Source of the DNA: UBA2334 sp049653005
GTDB taxonomy: Bacteria; Pseudomonadota; Gammaproteobacteria; Burkholderiales; Burkholderiaceae_C
DNA: 11,226 bases
NCBI GenBank assembly: GCA_049653005.1
Contig: JBASFL010000103.1
Coordinates: forward strand, 1 to 11,226
Reading direction: 5' to 3'
Notes under the pieces: generated by a model
Told to the model about the DNA's origin: nothing
Database searches by the model: none
What the model saw: only the letters and a program-made list of their open reading frames with translations
Part shown: in pieces, positions 1 through 5,413 of the stretch
Layout: each line of letters begins with the position of its first letter
Numbering within the stretch: position 1 is the first letter of the stretch
Position numbers and translations under genes: made by a program

Positions 1-221
1 CGCAGCTGGAGCGCTTTCGCGCCGCCGCCCAGGCCGCGCTCGACTGCGGGCTGGGCGTGAACGCCGGGCACGACCTCAACCGGGACAACCTCACCGACTT
101 TCTGCGCGTGGTGCCCGGGGTGAGCGAAGTCTCCATCGGCCACGCCCTCATGGCCGACGCGCTGGAGCTGGGCTACACCGCCACCGTGGCCGACTACCTG
201 CGCTGCATTCAGGCCGCATGA
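1..221 (+). CDS. pdxJ: Pyridoxine 5'-phosphate synthase, C-terminal part (5' end outside window)
   Basis: This is the last 72 codons of PdxJ, read in the frame starting at base 3 and ending with TGA at 219-221. PdxJ condenses 1-deoxy-D-xylulose 5-phosphate with 3-amino-2-oxopropyl phosphate to make pyridoxine 5'-phosphate, the last ring-forming step of DXP-dependent vitamin B6 synthesis in the cytoplasm. The visible part contains the family's conserved late-barrel segments: NAGHDLNRDNL, then a VPGVSEVSIGHALMADALE stretch, which form part of the phosphate- and substrate-binding end of the TIM barrel, followed by the C-terminal helix ending in RCIQAA. The stop codon overlaps the acpS start (ATGA), so the two are probably translationally coupled. 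The pdxJ-acpS order is common in proteobacteria. The identification is firm; the N-terminal two thirds cannot be judged from this window. Confidence 0.95.
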   Translation, partial: QLERFRAAAQAALDCGLGVNAGHDLNRDNLTDFLRVVPGVSEVSIGHALMADALELGYTATVADYLRCIQAA

Positions 222-664
222 TTTACGGCATTGGCACCGACCTGTGCGACGTGCGCCGCATGGCCCAGGCGCTGGCGCGACACGGCGACCGCTTTGCCGA
301 AAAAGTGCTCACCCCCGCCGAGCTGGCCACCTGGCGCGCCCGCACCGCCCGCAGCCCCGAGCGCGGCCTGCGCTACCTCGCCACCCGGTTTTCGGCCAAA
401 GAGGCCTTCAGCAAAGCCATTGGCCTGGGCATGCGCATGCCCATGACGTGGCGGCGCTGCGAGGTGGCCAACCTGCCCAGCGGCCAGCCCTGCATCGTGC
501 TGCACGGCGAACTCAAAACCTGGTTTGAAGCCCAGGGCCTCAAAGCCCACGTCACCCTCACCGACGAAGGCGACCACGCCGCCAGCTTCGTGGTGGTGGA
601 GGGTGTGCCCAGCCCCCCGCCCAACACCGCACCCAACGCCCCCGCCCCCGGAAACACCCCATGA
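218..664 (+). CDS. acpS: Holo-[acyl-carrier-protein] synthase
   Basis: AcpS transfers 4'-phosphopantetheine from CoA to the serine of apo-acyl carrier protein, activating it for fatty acid synthesis in the cytoplasm. The 148-residue product opens with MIYGIGTDLCDV, holding the metal-binding Asp8, and has the second signature RFSAKEAFSKAIG at residues 57-69 with Glu62 as the other metal ligand. The ATG at 218 overlaps the pdxJ stop, and the TGA at 662-664 overlaps the nagZ start, so the gene sits in a tightly coupled pdxJ-acpS-nagZ run. AcpS proteins are usually about 120-130 residues. Here the catalytic domain ends near residue 128 and is followed by about 20 residues rich in Pro, Ala and Asn (131-148), an odd low-complexity tail with no recognisable motif. 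The start is fixed by the overlap and by the N-terminal signature. Confidence 0.95.
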   Translation: MIYGIGTDLCDVRRMAQALARHGDRFAEKVLTPAELATWRARTARSPERGLRYLATRFSAKEAFSKAIGLGMRMPMTWRRCEVANLPSGQPCIVLHGELKTWFEAQGLKAHVTLTDEGDHAASFVVVEGVPSPPPNTAPNAPAPGNTP

Positions 665-1770
665 CCCAACTGGCCGCCCCCGTGGTGCTCGACATTGCCG
701 GCACCACTCTCACCAAAGCCGACAAACAACGCCTGAAGCACCCGCTGACCGGGGGGCTCATTCTGTTTGCCCGCAACTTTGAAAGCCGCGAGCAACTCAC
801 CCAGCTCTGCCGCAAGATCAAAAAAGCCCGGCCCGACGTGCTGATTGCCGTGGACCACGAAGGCGGCCGCGTGCAGCGCTTCAAAACCAACGGTTTCACC
901 CACCTGCCGCCCATGCGCGCCCTGGGCCGCCTGTGGGAAGCGCCCGCGCCCGAAGGGGCCAGCCCGGCGCAAACCACCAGCCCCCACCTGCACGCCACCA
1001 ACGCCGCCACCGCCTGCGGCTACGTGCTGGGGGCCGAGCTGCGCGCCTGTGGGGTGGACCTGAGCTTCACCCCCGTGCTCGACCTGGACCACGGCCCCAG
1101 CGGCGTCATTGGCGACCGCGCCTTTGCCCGTGACGCCCGCGTGGCCGCCATGCTGGCCAAAAGCCTCATGCACGGTTTGCTGCAAAGCGGCATGGCCAAC
1201 TGCGGCAAACACTTTCCGGGCCACGGTTATGTGCGCGGCGACTCGCACCTGGACATTCCGGTGGACGACCGCCCGCTGCACACCCTCTTGGCCGACGACG
1301 CCGCCCCCTACCACTGGCTCAGCAGCAGCCTGGCCAGCGTCATGCCCGCGCACGTCATTTACAGCCAGGTGGACAGCCGCCCGGCGGGCTTCTCCAGCAC
1401 ATGGCTGCAAGACATCTTGCGCACCCAAATGGGCTTTCAGGGCCTGGTGTTCAGCGACGACCTCAGCATGGCCGCCGCCCGCGTGATCGACGGCCAACCC
1501 GTCAGCTACACCACCGCCGCGCTGGCCGCGTTGCAAGCCGGTTGCGACATGGTGCTGCTGTGCAACCAGTCACTCGAAGGCGGTGGCGAAGCGGTGGACG
1601 AACTGCTGGCGGGCTTGAGCGAAGCCATCGTCAAAGGCCAGTGGGTGCCGCACGGCGCCAGTGAAGAACGGCGGTTGGCTTTGCTGCCCAAACAGCCTGC
1701 GCTGGCGTGGGATGGGTTGATGACGCAGGGCGCTTACATGCATGCGCTGGATTTGGTGGCGGGGGTTTGA
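661..1770 (+). CDS. nagZ: Beta-N-acetylhexosaminidase NagZ (GH3)
   Basis: NagZ is a cytoplasmic glycoside hydrolase family 3 enzyme that removes N-acetylglucosamine from anhydro-muropeptides during peptidoglycan recycling. In species with AmpR/AmpC it thereby supplies the beta-lactamase-inducing muropeptide. The 369-residue product has DHEGGRVQRF (65-74), the KHFPGHG motif (183-189) followed by the catalytic Asp-Ser-His (D194, H196) typical of NagZ-type GH3 enzymes, and FSDDLSM (264-270) with D266 as the predicted nucleophile. It is a single-domain form, slightly longer than the Escherichia coli enzyme (about 340 residues). Much of the excess is a Pro/Ala/Ser/Thr-rich loop at about 94-111. 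The ATG overlaps the acpS stop by four bases. The gene ends three bases before the end of the convergent iclR-type gene, leaving no room for a separate terminator. Confidence 0.96.
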   Translation: MTQLAAPVVLDIAGTTLTKADKQRLKHPLTGGLILFARNFESREQLTQLCRKIKKARPDVLIAVDHEGGRVQRFKTNGFTHLPPMRALGRLWEAPAPEGASPAQTTSPHLHATNAATACGYVLGAELRACGVDLSFTPVLDLDHGPSGVIGDRAFARDARVAAMLAKSLMHGLLQSGMANCGKHFPGHGYVRGDSHLDIPVDDRPLHTLLADDAAPYHWLSSSLASVMPAHVIYSQVDSRPAGFSSTWLQDILRTQMGFQGLVFSDDLSMAAARVIDGQPVSYTTAALAALQAGCDMVLLCNQSLEGGGEAVDELLAGLSEAIVKGQWVPHGASEERRLALLPKQPALAWDGLMTQGAYMHALDLVAGV

Positions 1771-1773
1771 GAC

Positions 1774-2583
1774 TCAAATCACCGACCTCAGCACCTGTGC
1801 CGTTTCGATGATGGCCGGCAGCAGTTTTTCAATGATGAGCGCTTCCGACCAAATGGACGATTGCAAGGTCATGCTCAACGCGGCTTTGCAATCACCGTGG
1901 CGGTCGCGCAGGGGCACCGCCACGCCCATGAGGCCCACATCGAGGTAGCCCACTGAGATGCAGTACCCGTTCTCCCGGGTTTTGAGCACGAGCTGCTCAA
2001 AGTGCTGGGCCGTTGAGGGTGCATTCGCGGTGAACACCGAAAATTCATGGGTGGCAAGCCAGGCGTGCAGTTCGGCGTCGCCCAGCGTGGACAGAATGGC
2101 CGGGCCTGGGCCCACCACGTGTGCCGGCACGCGCGCACCGGCATAAAACCCAATCGAGACCACCCGTGGGCTGTTGCTGCGTGCGACGTAAACCAGTTCG
2201 TGGCGGTCCAACACCGACACGTTGACGGTTTCGCCGGTGGTCATGGCCAGCCGTTGAATAAACGGCTGGACCAGGCGCGGCAGACGGGCCGCGTCCAAAT
2301 AGCTTTGGCCCAAGCGCAAGACGTTGGGTGTGAGCCAATAAAACTTGCCGTCCGTGTCGGCGTACCCGTAGTGGCAAAGGTTCTGAAGGTAGCGCCGCGC
2401 AGCGGTGCGGGGCAGCGCCGTGCGTTGCGCCACTTGGCTGACCGTCATCCGGCCGTAGTCATCGTTGAACGACTCAATCACCGACAACACACGCCCCACG
2501 GCGGCAATGTGATCGTCCGGGTCGATTGAAAACCGTTGCGGGGTGGTGGGGGACGCGAGCCCGGAGGCATCAGGGTTAACCAT
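1774..2583 (-). CDS. IclR-family transcriptional regulator, PcaR/PcaU/PobR-like
   Basis: This 269-residue protein has an N-terminal winged helix-turn-helix (about 25-90, including the MTVSQVAQRTALPRTAARRY recognition region) and a C-terminal IclR effector domain (about 100-265, with a GYCISVGYLDVGLMGVAVPL segment near 206-225). The closest match by eye is the beta-ketoadipate regulator group (PcaR, PcaU, PobR), which sense aromatic or hydroaromatic acids and often activate the divergent catabolic gene. Its effector-binding segment is unusual, with AHVVGPGPAILSTL (154-167) where many relatives have a TSxGRALLA-type sequence. The ATG at 2583 is preferred because GGTGA lies five bases upstream and the protein starts just before the conserved domain; the frame stays open to 2742, but that longer start would cross the operator. 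It is divergent from the AroE-like gene and convergent with nagZ. The effector cannot be told from sequence. Confidence 0.9.
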   Translation of the reverse strand: MVNPDASGLASPTTPQRFSIDPDDHIAAVGRVLSVIESFNDDYGRMTVSQVAQRTALPRTAARRYLQNLCHYGYADTDGKFYWLTPNVLRLGQSYLDAARLPRLVQPFIQRLAMTTGETVNVSVLDRHELVYVARSNSPRVVSIGFYAGARVPAHVVGPGPAILSTLGDAELHAWLATHEFSVFTANAPSTAQHFEQLVLKTRENGYCISVGYLDVGLMGVAVPLRDRHGDCKAALSMTLQSSIWSEALIIEKLLPAIIETAQVLRSVI

Positions 2584-2680
2584 AAATATCACCGTTGTTC
2601 GGTCAACCGTGACCGCTATCCGGTCAGTATAGACCTGGGGTGTGTTGAGGCCAGGCGGGCCTTTCCCTACATTCGCAGCC
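2584..2680. promoter_or_regulatory. Divergent promoter region between iclR-type gene and AroE-like gene
   Basis: This 97-bp non-coding gap separates two divergent genes. On the + strand a TATAGA at 2628-2633 could be a -10 box, with no convincing -35 about 17 bases upstream, where the repeat elements lie instead. That is the usual look of an activator-dependent promoter. On the - strand, TATACT (2631 down to 2626) is a good -10 candidate whose start point would fall inside the repeat cluster, consistent with autoregulation. The assignment of hexamers is inference; only the gap and the repeats are directly visible. If the AroE-like gene uses the GTG at 2642, the gap shrinks to 58 bp. Confidence 0.5.
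2600..2626. promoter_or_regulatory. Predicted IclR-type operator: three CGGTCA half-sites
   Basis: CGGTCA occurs at 2600-2605, as its reverse complement TGACCG at 2610-2615, and again as CGGTCA at 2621-2626. Copies 1 and 2 form an inverted repeat with a 4-bp spacer, copies 2 and 3 one with a 5-bp spacer, and copies 1 and 3 are direct repeats 21 bp apart, about two helical turns. Regulators of the PcaU/PobR group are known to bind three 10-bp repeats arranged as a palindrome plus one extra direct repeat, so this layout fits the adjacent regulator. Only the 6-bp core is shared by all three copies. Binding is inferred. Confidence 0.65.
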
Positions 2681-3550
2681 ATGACGAACAGCCACCACAC
2701 CGCCACTGCGGACCGGATTTCCGGCCACACCCGTGTCTTCATGATCGCGGGCAGCCCCGTGAACCAGGTTCAAGCGCCGGCCATTTTCAACCGCGTGTTC
2801 CAGCGCTTCGGTGTCGATGCGGTGCTGGTGCCCGTGCTGGTCGCGCCCGGTCAATTGCCCGCGTTCGCCCGCGTGGTGCTGGAGGCGGGCAACGTGGACG
2901 GGCTGTGGCTCACCGTGCCACACAAACCCACCCTGATGCCATGGCTGGCCGCCGTGGACGAGGCGGGCCGGGTGGCGGGCTCGGTGAATGCCGTGCGTCG
3001 CCGCCCGGACGGATCGTTGGAAGGCGGCATGTTCGATGGCAACGGCCTGGTGTCTGCCTTGCGCCATTTCGGTGTGGTGCCCGAGGGCATTCGCGTGTTG
3101 CTCGTCGGCACCGGCGGGGCGGGCGCGGCCATTGCCACGGCGCTGCTGGGTGCTGGCGTGAGCCAACTTGCTTTGCACGATTTGGGTGACCGGGCCGACG
3201 CCTTGGCCCAGCGCCTGAACGACCCCCGCGTGCGGGTGGGTGGCGCTGACCCGGCCGGTTTTGATTTGGCCATCAACGCCACCCCACTGGGGCTTCACCC
3301 TGACGACCCTCTGCCTTTCGATGTGTCCCGTCTCGATGCACACGCCAAGGTGGTTGACATCCTCATGAAGCACGCGCCCACGCCGCTGCTGCGCGCGTGC
3401 GCAAGCAGGGGCATCGAGGCGCACCCAGGCTTTGAAATGTTGGTGCAACAGGTGCCCGACTACCTGCGCTTCTTTGGCATGGCCGATGTGGCCGAACGGG
3501 TCCGGCACGACCTGACAGACGTGCGCGAGCACATCTTGGCCGCTTGCTGA
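2681..3550 (+). CDS. Shikimate-dehydrogenase-fold (AroE-like) oxidoreductase, altered substrate site
   Basis: The 289-residue product has the two-domain AroE layout. The N-terminal catalytic domain carries TVPHK with catalytic Lys82, AGSVNAV with Asn103 and a GGMFDGNG segment with catalytic Asp119. The Rossmann domain carries VGTGGAGAA (142-150), and the C-terminal part has EMLVQQ (252-257). Canonical AroE interconverts 3-dehydroshikimate and shikimate with NADP(H). Here the shikimate-gripping SxS motif is replaced (GSPVNQVQAP, 24-33; Val30 and Ala32 instead of Ser). The active-site Tyr is Met229, and the usual Asn before TVP is Trp76. Asp167 after the second Rossmann strand suggests NAD(H), since NADP-type members have Asn-Arg-Thr there. 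The protein is therefore probably a catabolic paralog with another substrate. I chose the ATG at 2681; an in-frame GTG at 2642 would add 13 residues, and neither has a strong ribosome binding site. Its divergent regulator and following TRAP protein support a catabolic role. Confidence 0.82.
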   Translation: MTNSHHTATADRISGHTRVFMIAGSPVNQVQAPAIFNRVFQRFGVDAVLVPVLVAPGQLPAFARVVLEAGNVDGLWLTVPHKPTLMPWLAAVDEAGRVAGSVNAVRRRPDGSLEGGMFDGNGLVSALRHFGVVPEGIRVLLVGTGGAGAAIATALLGAGVSQLALHDLGDRADALAQRLNDPRVRVGGADPAGFDLAINATPLGLHPDDPLPFDVSRLDAHAKVVDILMKHAPTPLLRACASRGIEAHPGFEMLVQQVPDYLRFFGMADVAERVRHDLTDVREHILAAC

Positions 3551-3606
3551 GGCGCCCCTCTTTTTTCGCTGTTTTTTTTTCCTTCAACCCCCAACCTCAC
3601 TTCACC
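3551..3606. other. T-rich leader between AroE-like gene and TRAP binding-protein gene
   Basis: This 56-bp gap contains runs of six T (3561-3566) and nine T (3572-3580), then a C- and A-rich stretch up to the ATG. There is no Shine-Dalgarno sequence before the ATG at 3607 and no clear stem before the T runs, so I do not call a terminator. A U-rich unstructured leader could instead serve S1-dependent translation initiation. The two genes are probably cotranscribed. Confidence 0.3.
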
Positions 3607-4623
3607 ATGAACCACTTTCGCCGTGTTTTTTCCCTGTCTGTCCTGACGGCCGCCATTGCGGTCACCGGTTTGGCCCAAGCGGCCGACATCGAGGCGCGCA
3701 CCATCAAGTTCCCCTCAGCCAGCAACAAAGGGCATCCACAGGTGCTGGGTGTGGCCAAGTTTGCCGAGTTGATTGCCAAAAAAACCGACGGCAAATTCAA
3801 AGTGACTTCCTTTCCCGGCGGCGCTTTGGGCCCAGACCTTCAGACGGTTTCCGCGATGCAAGGCGGCACCGTTGAAATGACCGTGATGAACGCCAGCCTG
3901 CTGGCCGGTGTGGCCAAGGAAATGGCGATTTTTGATTTCCCGTTCCTCTTCAACAACACCCGCGAGGCCGATGCGGTGTCAGACGGCCCCGTGGGCATCA
4001 AGCTGTTGGACAAGTTGCAGGAAAAGGGCCTGGTGGGCCTGGCCTATTGGGACCTGGGCTACCGCCAGGTCCACACCGCCAAGAAACCGATTGCGAAGGC
4101 CGACGATTTCAAAGGCATGAAGATGCGCGTGATTCCCACCCCGATCTATGTGGACTTCATGAAAGCCGTGGGGGCGTCCCCCGTGCCATTGGCGTTCACG
4201 GAAACCTACACCGCCATGGAACAGGGCGCCATCGACGGCATGACCAACCCACTGCTGAACATCGTGGACATGAAGTTTGATGAGGTCTCCAAGTACCTGA
4301 CCATCACCAACCACATGTACACCCCACAGGCCGTGGTGGTGGGCAAGAAGTTCTGGGACAAGTTGTCGCCCGTGGAGCAAAAGTTGATGCGCGAGGCCGC
4401 TCAGGAAACCGCCATTTACCAGCGCAAGTTGGCGCGCGATGAAGCCGCCAAAACACTGGCCGAAGTCAAGAAAAGGGGCATGACGGTGTTTGAACTGCCA
4501 CCCGAAGAAATTGCCAAGTTGCGCGAGCGCTCCAAACCCGTGGTGGAGAAATACACCAATGAGTTGGGCCCGATCGTCAAGGAAATGTACGCCGCCGTGG
4601 AAAAGGCGCGCGCAAGCAAGTGA
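3607..4623 (+). CDS. TRAP transporter solute-binding protein (DctP family)
   Basis: This periplasmic binding protein has 338 residues, typical for the DctP family. A Sec signal peptide is visible: basic MNHFRR, a hydrophobic stretch to about residue 22, and a likely cut after AQA or AQAA (24-26). The mature part shows TRAP features: a FPGGALGPDLQTVSAMQGG region (69-87), GYRQ with Arg153, GMKMRV with Arg174 (the conserved arginine that forms a salt bridge to the ligand carboxylate), then an AMEQGAIDGMTNP segment (203-215) with Asn214. The ligand is therefore probably an organic acid. The ATG at 3607 gives a proper signal peptide, although the frame extends upstream to a TTG at 3544. No membrane subunits (DctQ/DctM) follow, because a convergent gene comes next, so the protein must rely on membrane partners encoded elsewhere. 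It sits downstream of the AroE-like gene and probably in its regulon. Confidence 0.93.
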   Translation: MNHFRRVFSLSVLTAAIAVTGLAQAADIEARTIKFPSASNKGHPQVLGVAKFAELIAKKTDGKFKVTSFPGGALGPDLQTVSAMQGGTVEMTVMNASLLAGVAKEMAIFDFPFLFNNTREADAVSDGPVGIKLLDKLQEKGLVGLAYWDLGYRQVHTAKKPIAKADDFKGMKMRVIPTPIYVDFMKAVGASPVPLAFTETYTAMEQGAIDGMTNPLLNIVDMKFDEVSKYLTITNHMYTPQAVVVGKKFWDKLSPVEQKLMREAAQETAIYQRKLARDEAAKTLAEVKKRGMTVFELPPEEIAKLRERSKPVVEKYTNELGPIVKEMYAAVEKARASK

Positions 4624-4659
4624 GCCGGGCGGTTGGCTGGGCGCGCTTCAGCGCCCGGC
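4624..4659. terminator. Hairpin at convergent gene ends (weak terminator candidate)
   Basis: GGGCGC (4639-4644), a 6-base loop, and GCGCCC (4651-4656) form a stem at the junction of the two convergent genes. A longer alternative pairs GCCGGGCG (4624-4631) with CGCCCGGC (4652-4659). Its right half lies in the 3' end of the LON-domain gene. There is no T tract on either strand, so if it stops transcription it may do so with Rho or only slow the polymerase. Confidence 0.35.
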
Positions 4660-5310
4660 ATCCAACCGCAGTTTCTCCAGCACATCGCTCACCAGCTCCA
4701 GGCGCAGCAGGGGGGCGTCCAGCGACATCAGGCGCTGTTTGAGTTCGCTGCCCACGGGCAGCAGGTCGCACCAGCGGTTGGCCACCCAGCCCGCGTCGTG
4801 CCAGTGGTAGGGCGGTGTGACGGGCAGGTGTTCGGCCCCGGTGGTTTGGGCGCGCAGGCTGTCCACCACCCGTTGGAGCGAGATGACGGTGCTGGCCAGC
4901 TCTTCGGGCACAACGGTCGGCAGGTCGGGGGGCAGCAGCTCCACATCGGCCACCCACAGGCCGTGTTTGAGTTTCTCGCGCTGTTGCACGCGAAAGCGCT
5001 GCTCGCCCCGGCAGACCACGTGCAGCAGGCCGGGCTGGGCTTGCTCAAAGTGTTCGATGTGGGCCAGGGTGCCCACGCTTTGAAAGGTTTCGGGGGCACC
5101 CGTGTCGCCCGGGCGGGGCGCGGTGGCCACCTCGGCCCCTTGCGTCAGGCACACCACACCGAAAGGGGCCCGTTCGCGGTGGCAGCGCTGCACCATGTCC
5201 AGGTAGCGCACCTCAAAAATGCGCAGGGGCAACGGGCTGCCGGGAAACAGCACGGTTTGCAGCGGAAACAGGGGCAGCCGCGTCAGGGTGAGCGGGGCTT
5301 CGGTGGGCAT
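4648..5310 (-). CDS. LON-substrate-binding (peptidase S16 N-terminal-like) domain protein
   Basis: The 220-residue protein consists of the LON N-terminal/PUA-like domain without the AAA+ ATPase or Ser-Lys protease domains of Lon. The signature is the segment LPLFPLQTVLFPGSPLPLRI (12-31) continuing to FEVRYLDMV (32-40), followed by a beta-rich region with HVVCRGEQRFRV (97-108) and a helical C-terminal half (about 135-220). Free-standing members are widespread in bacteria and usually annotated as peptidase S16 or YcaO-unrelated LON-domain proteins; their role is not settled, and in Lon this domain binds substrates. The ATG at 5310 follows an A-rich stretch with no Shine-Dalgarno sequence and is chosen because it sits just before the conserved motif. 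It lies downstream of accD, separated by the palindromic element, where many betaproteobacteria have folC instead. Confidence 0.85.
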   Translation of the reverse strand: MPTEAPLTLTRLPLFPLQTVLFPGSPLPLRIFEVRYLDMVQRCHRERAPFGVVCLTQGAEVATAPRPGDTGAPETFQSVGTLAHIEHFEQAQPGLLHVVCRGEQRFRVQQREKLKHGLWVADVELLPPDLPTVVPEELASTVISLQRVVDSLRAQTTGAEHLPVTPPYHWHDAGWVANRWCDLLPVGSELKQRLMSLDAPLLRLELVSDVLEKLRLDAGR

Positions 5311-5331
5311 TTTTTTAAGTGAAAAGTGCCG

Positions 5332-5407
5332 CTGGCGCTTGTTGGTATTGGGTTGTCTGCTATGAAATTAATTAAATAGCAAACTGTTCAATACAGTCAA
5401 GCGCCAG
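5332..5407. repeat. 76-bp nested intergenic palindrome with GCTAT/ATAGC core
   Basis: This element fills most of the accD to LON-domain gap. Three pairs of arms share exactly one centre (5369.5): CTGGCGCTTG (5332-5341) with CAAGCGCCAG (5398-5407), GTATTG (5345-5350) with CAATAC (5389-5394), and GCTAT (5359-5363) with ATAGC (5376-5380), around an AATTAATT centre. G-T pairs fill several remaining positions, so a + strand RNA would fold slightly better than a - strand one. It resembles a dispersed intergenic repeat I recall from Comamonadaceae genomes; copy number cannot be tested here. It could act as a transcription stop or RNA-stabilising stem after accD. Confidence 0.75.
5373..5400 (-). promoter_or_regulatory. 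Candidate promoter within the palindrome, reading toward the LON-domain gene
   Basis: On the - strand TTGACT (5400 to 5395) is followed after 16 bases by TATTTA (5378 to 5373), a good sigma-70-like pair about 60-90 bases upstream of the LON-domain start codon. Because the element is palindromic, a weaker mirror pair exists on the + strand (TTGTTG at 5339-5344 and TATGAA at 5361-5366), which would read into the 3' end of accD as antisense. The element may give the LON-domain gene its own promoter. This is inferred from hexamers only. Confidence 0.4.
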
Positions 5408-5413
5408 AGGTCT

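Noticed and set aside
373..1536. Open frame on the - strand opposite acpS and nagZ (387 codons)
   Set aside because: Composition is typical of a high-GC shadow, it spans two real genes and it has no motif.
2574..2581. GGTTAACC palindrome at the start of the iclR-type gene
   Set aside because: It is only eight bases, lies at the start codon inside the coding sequence, and does not match the CGGTCA half-site, so chance is the simplest explanation.
2624..3532. Open frame on the - strand opposite the AroE-like gene (302 codons)
   Set aside because: It overlaps the divergent promoter and operator and has the His/Gln/Ala-rich look of an antisense shadow.
3561..3580. T runs after the AroE-like gene as an intrinsic terminator
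   Set aside because: No stable stem immediately precedes the T runs, and the next gene is in the same direction 56 bp away and likely belongs to the same unit.
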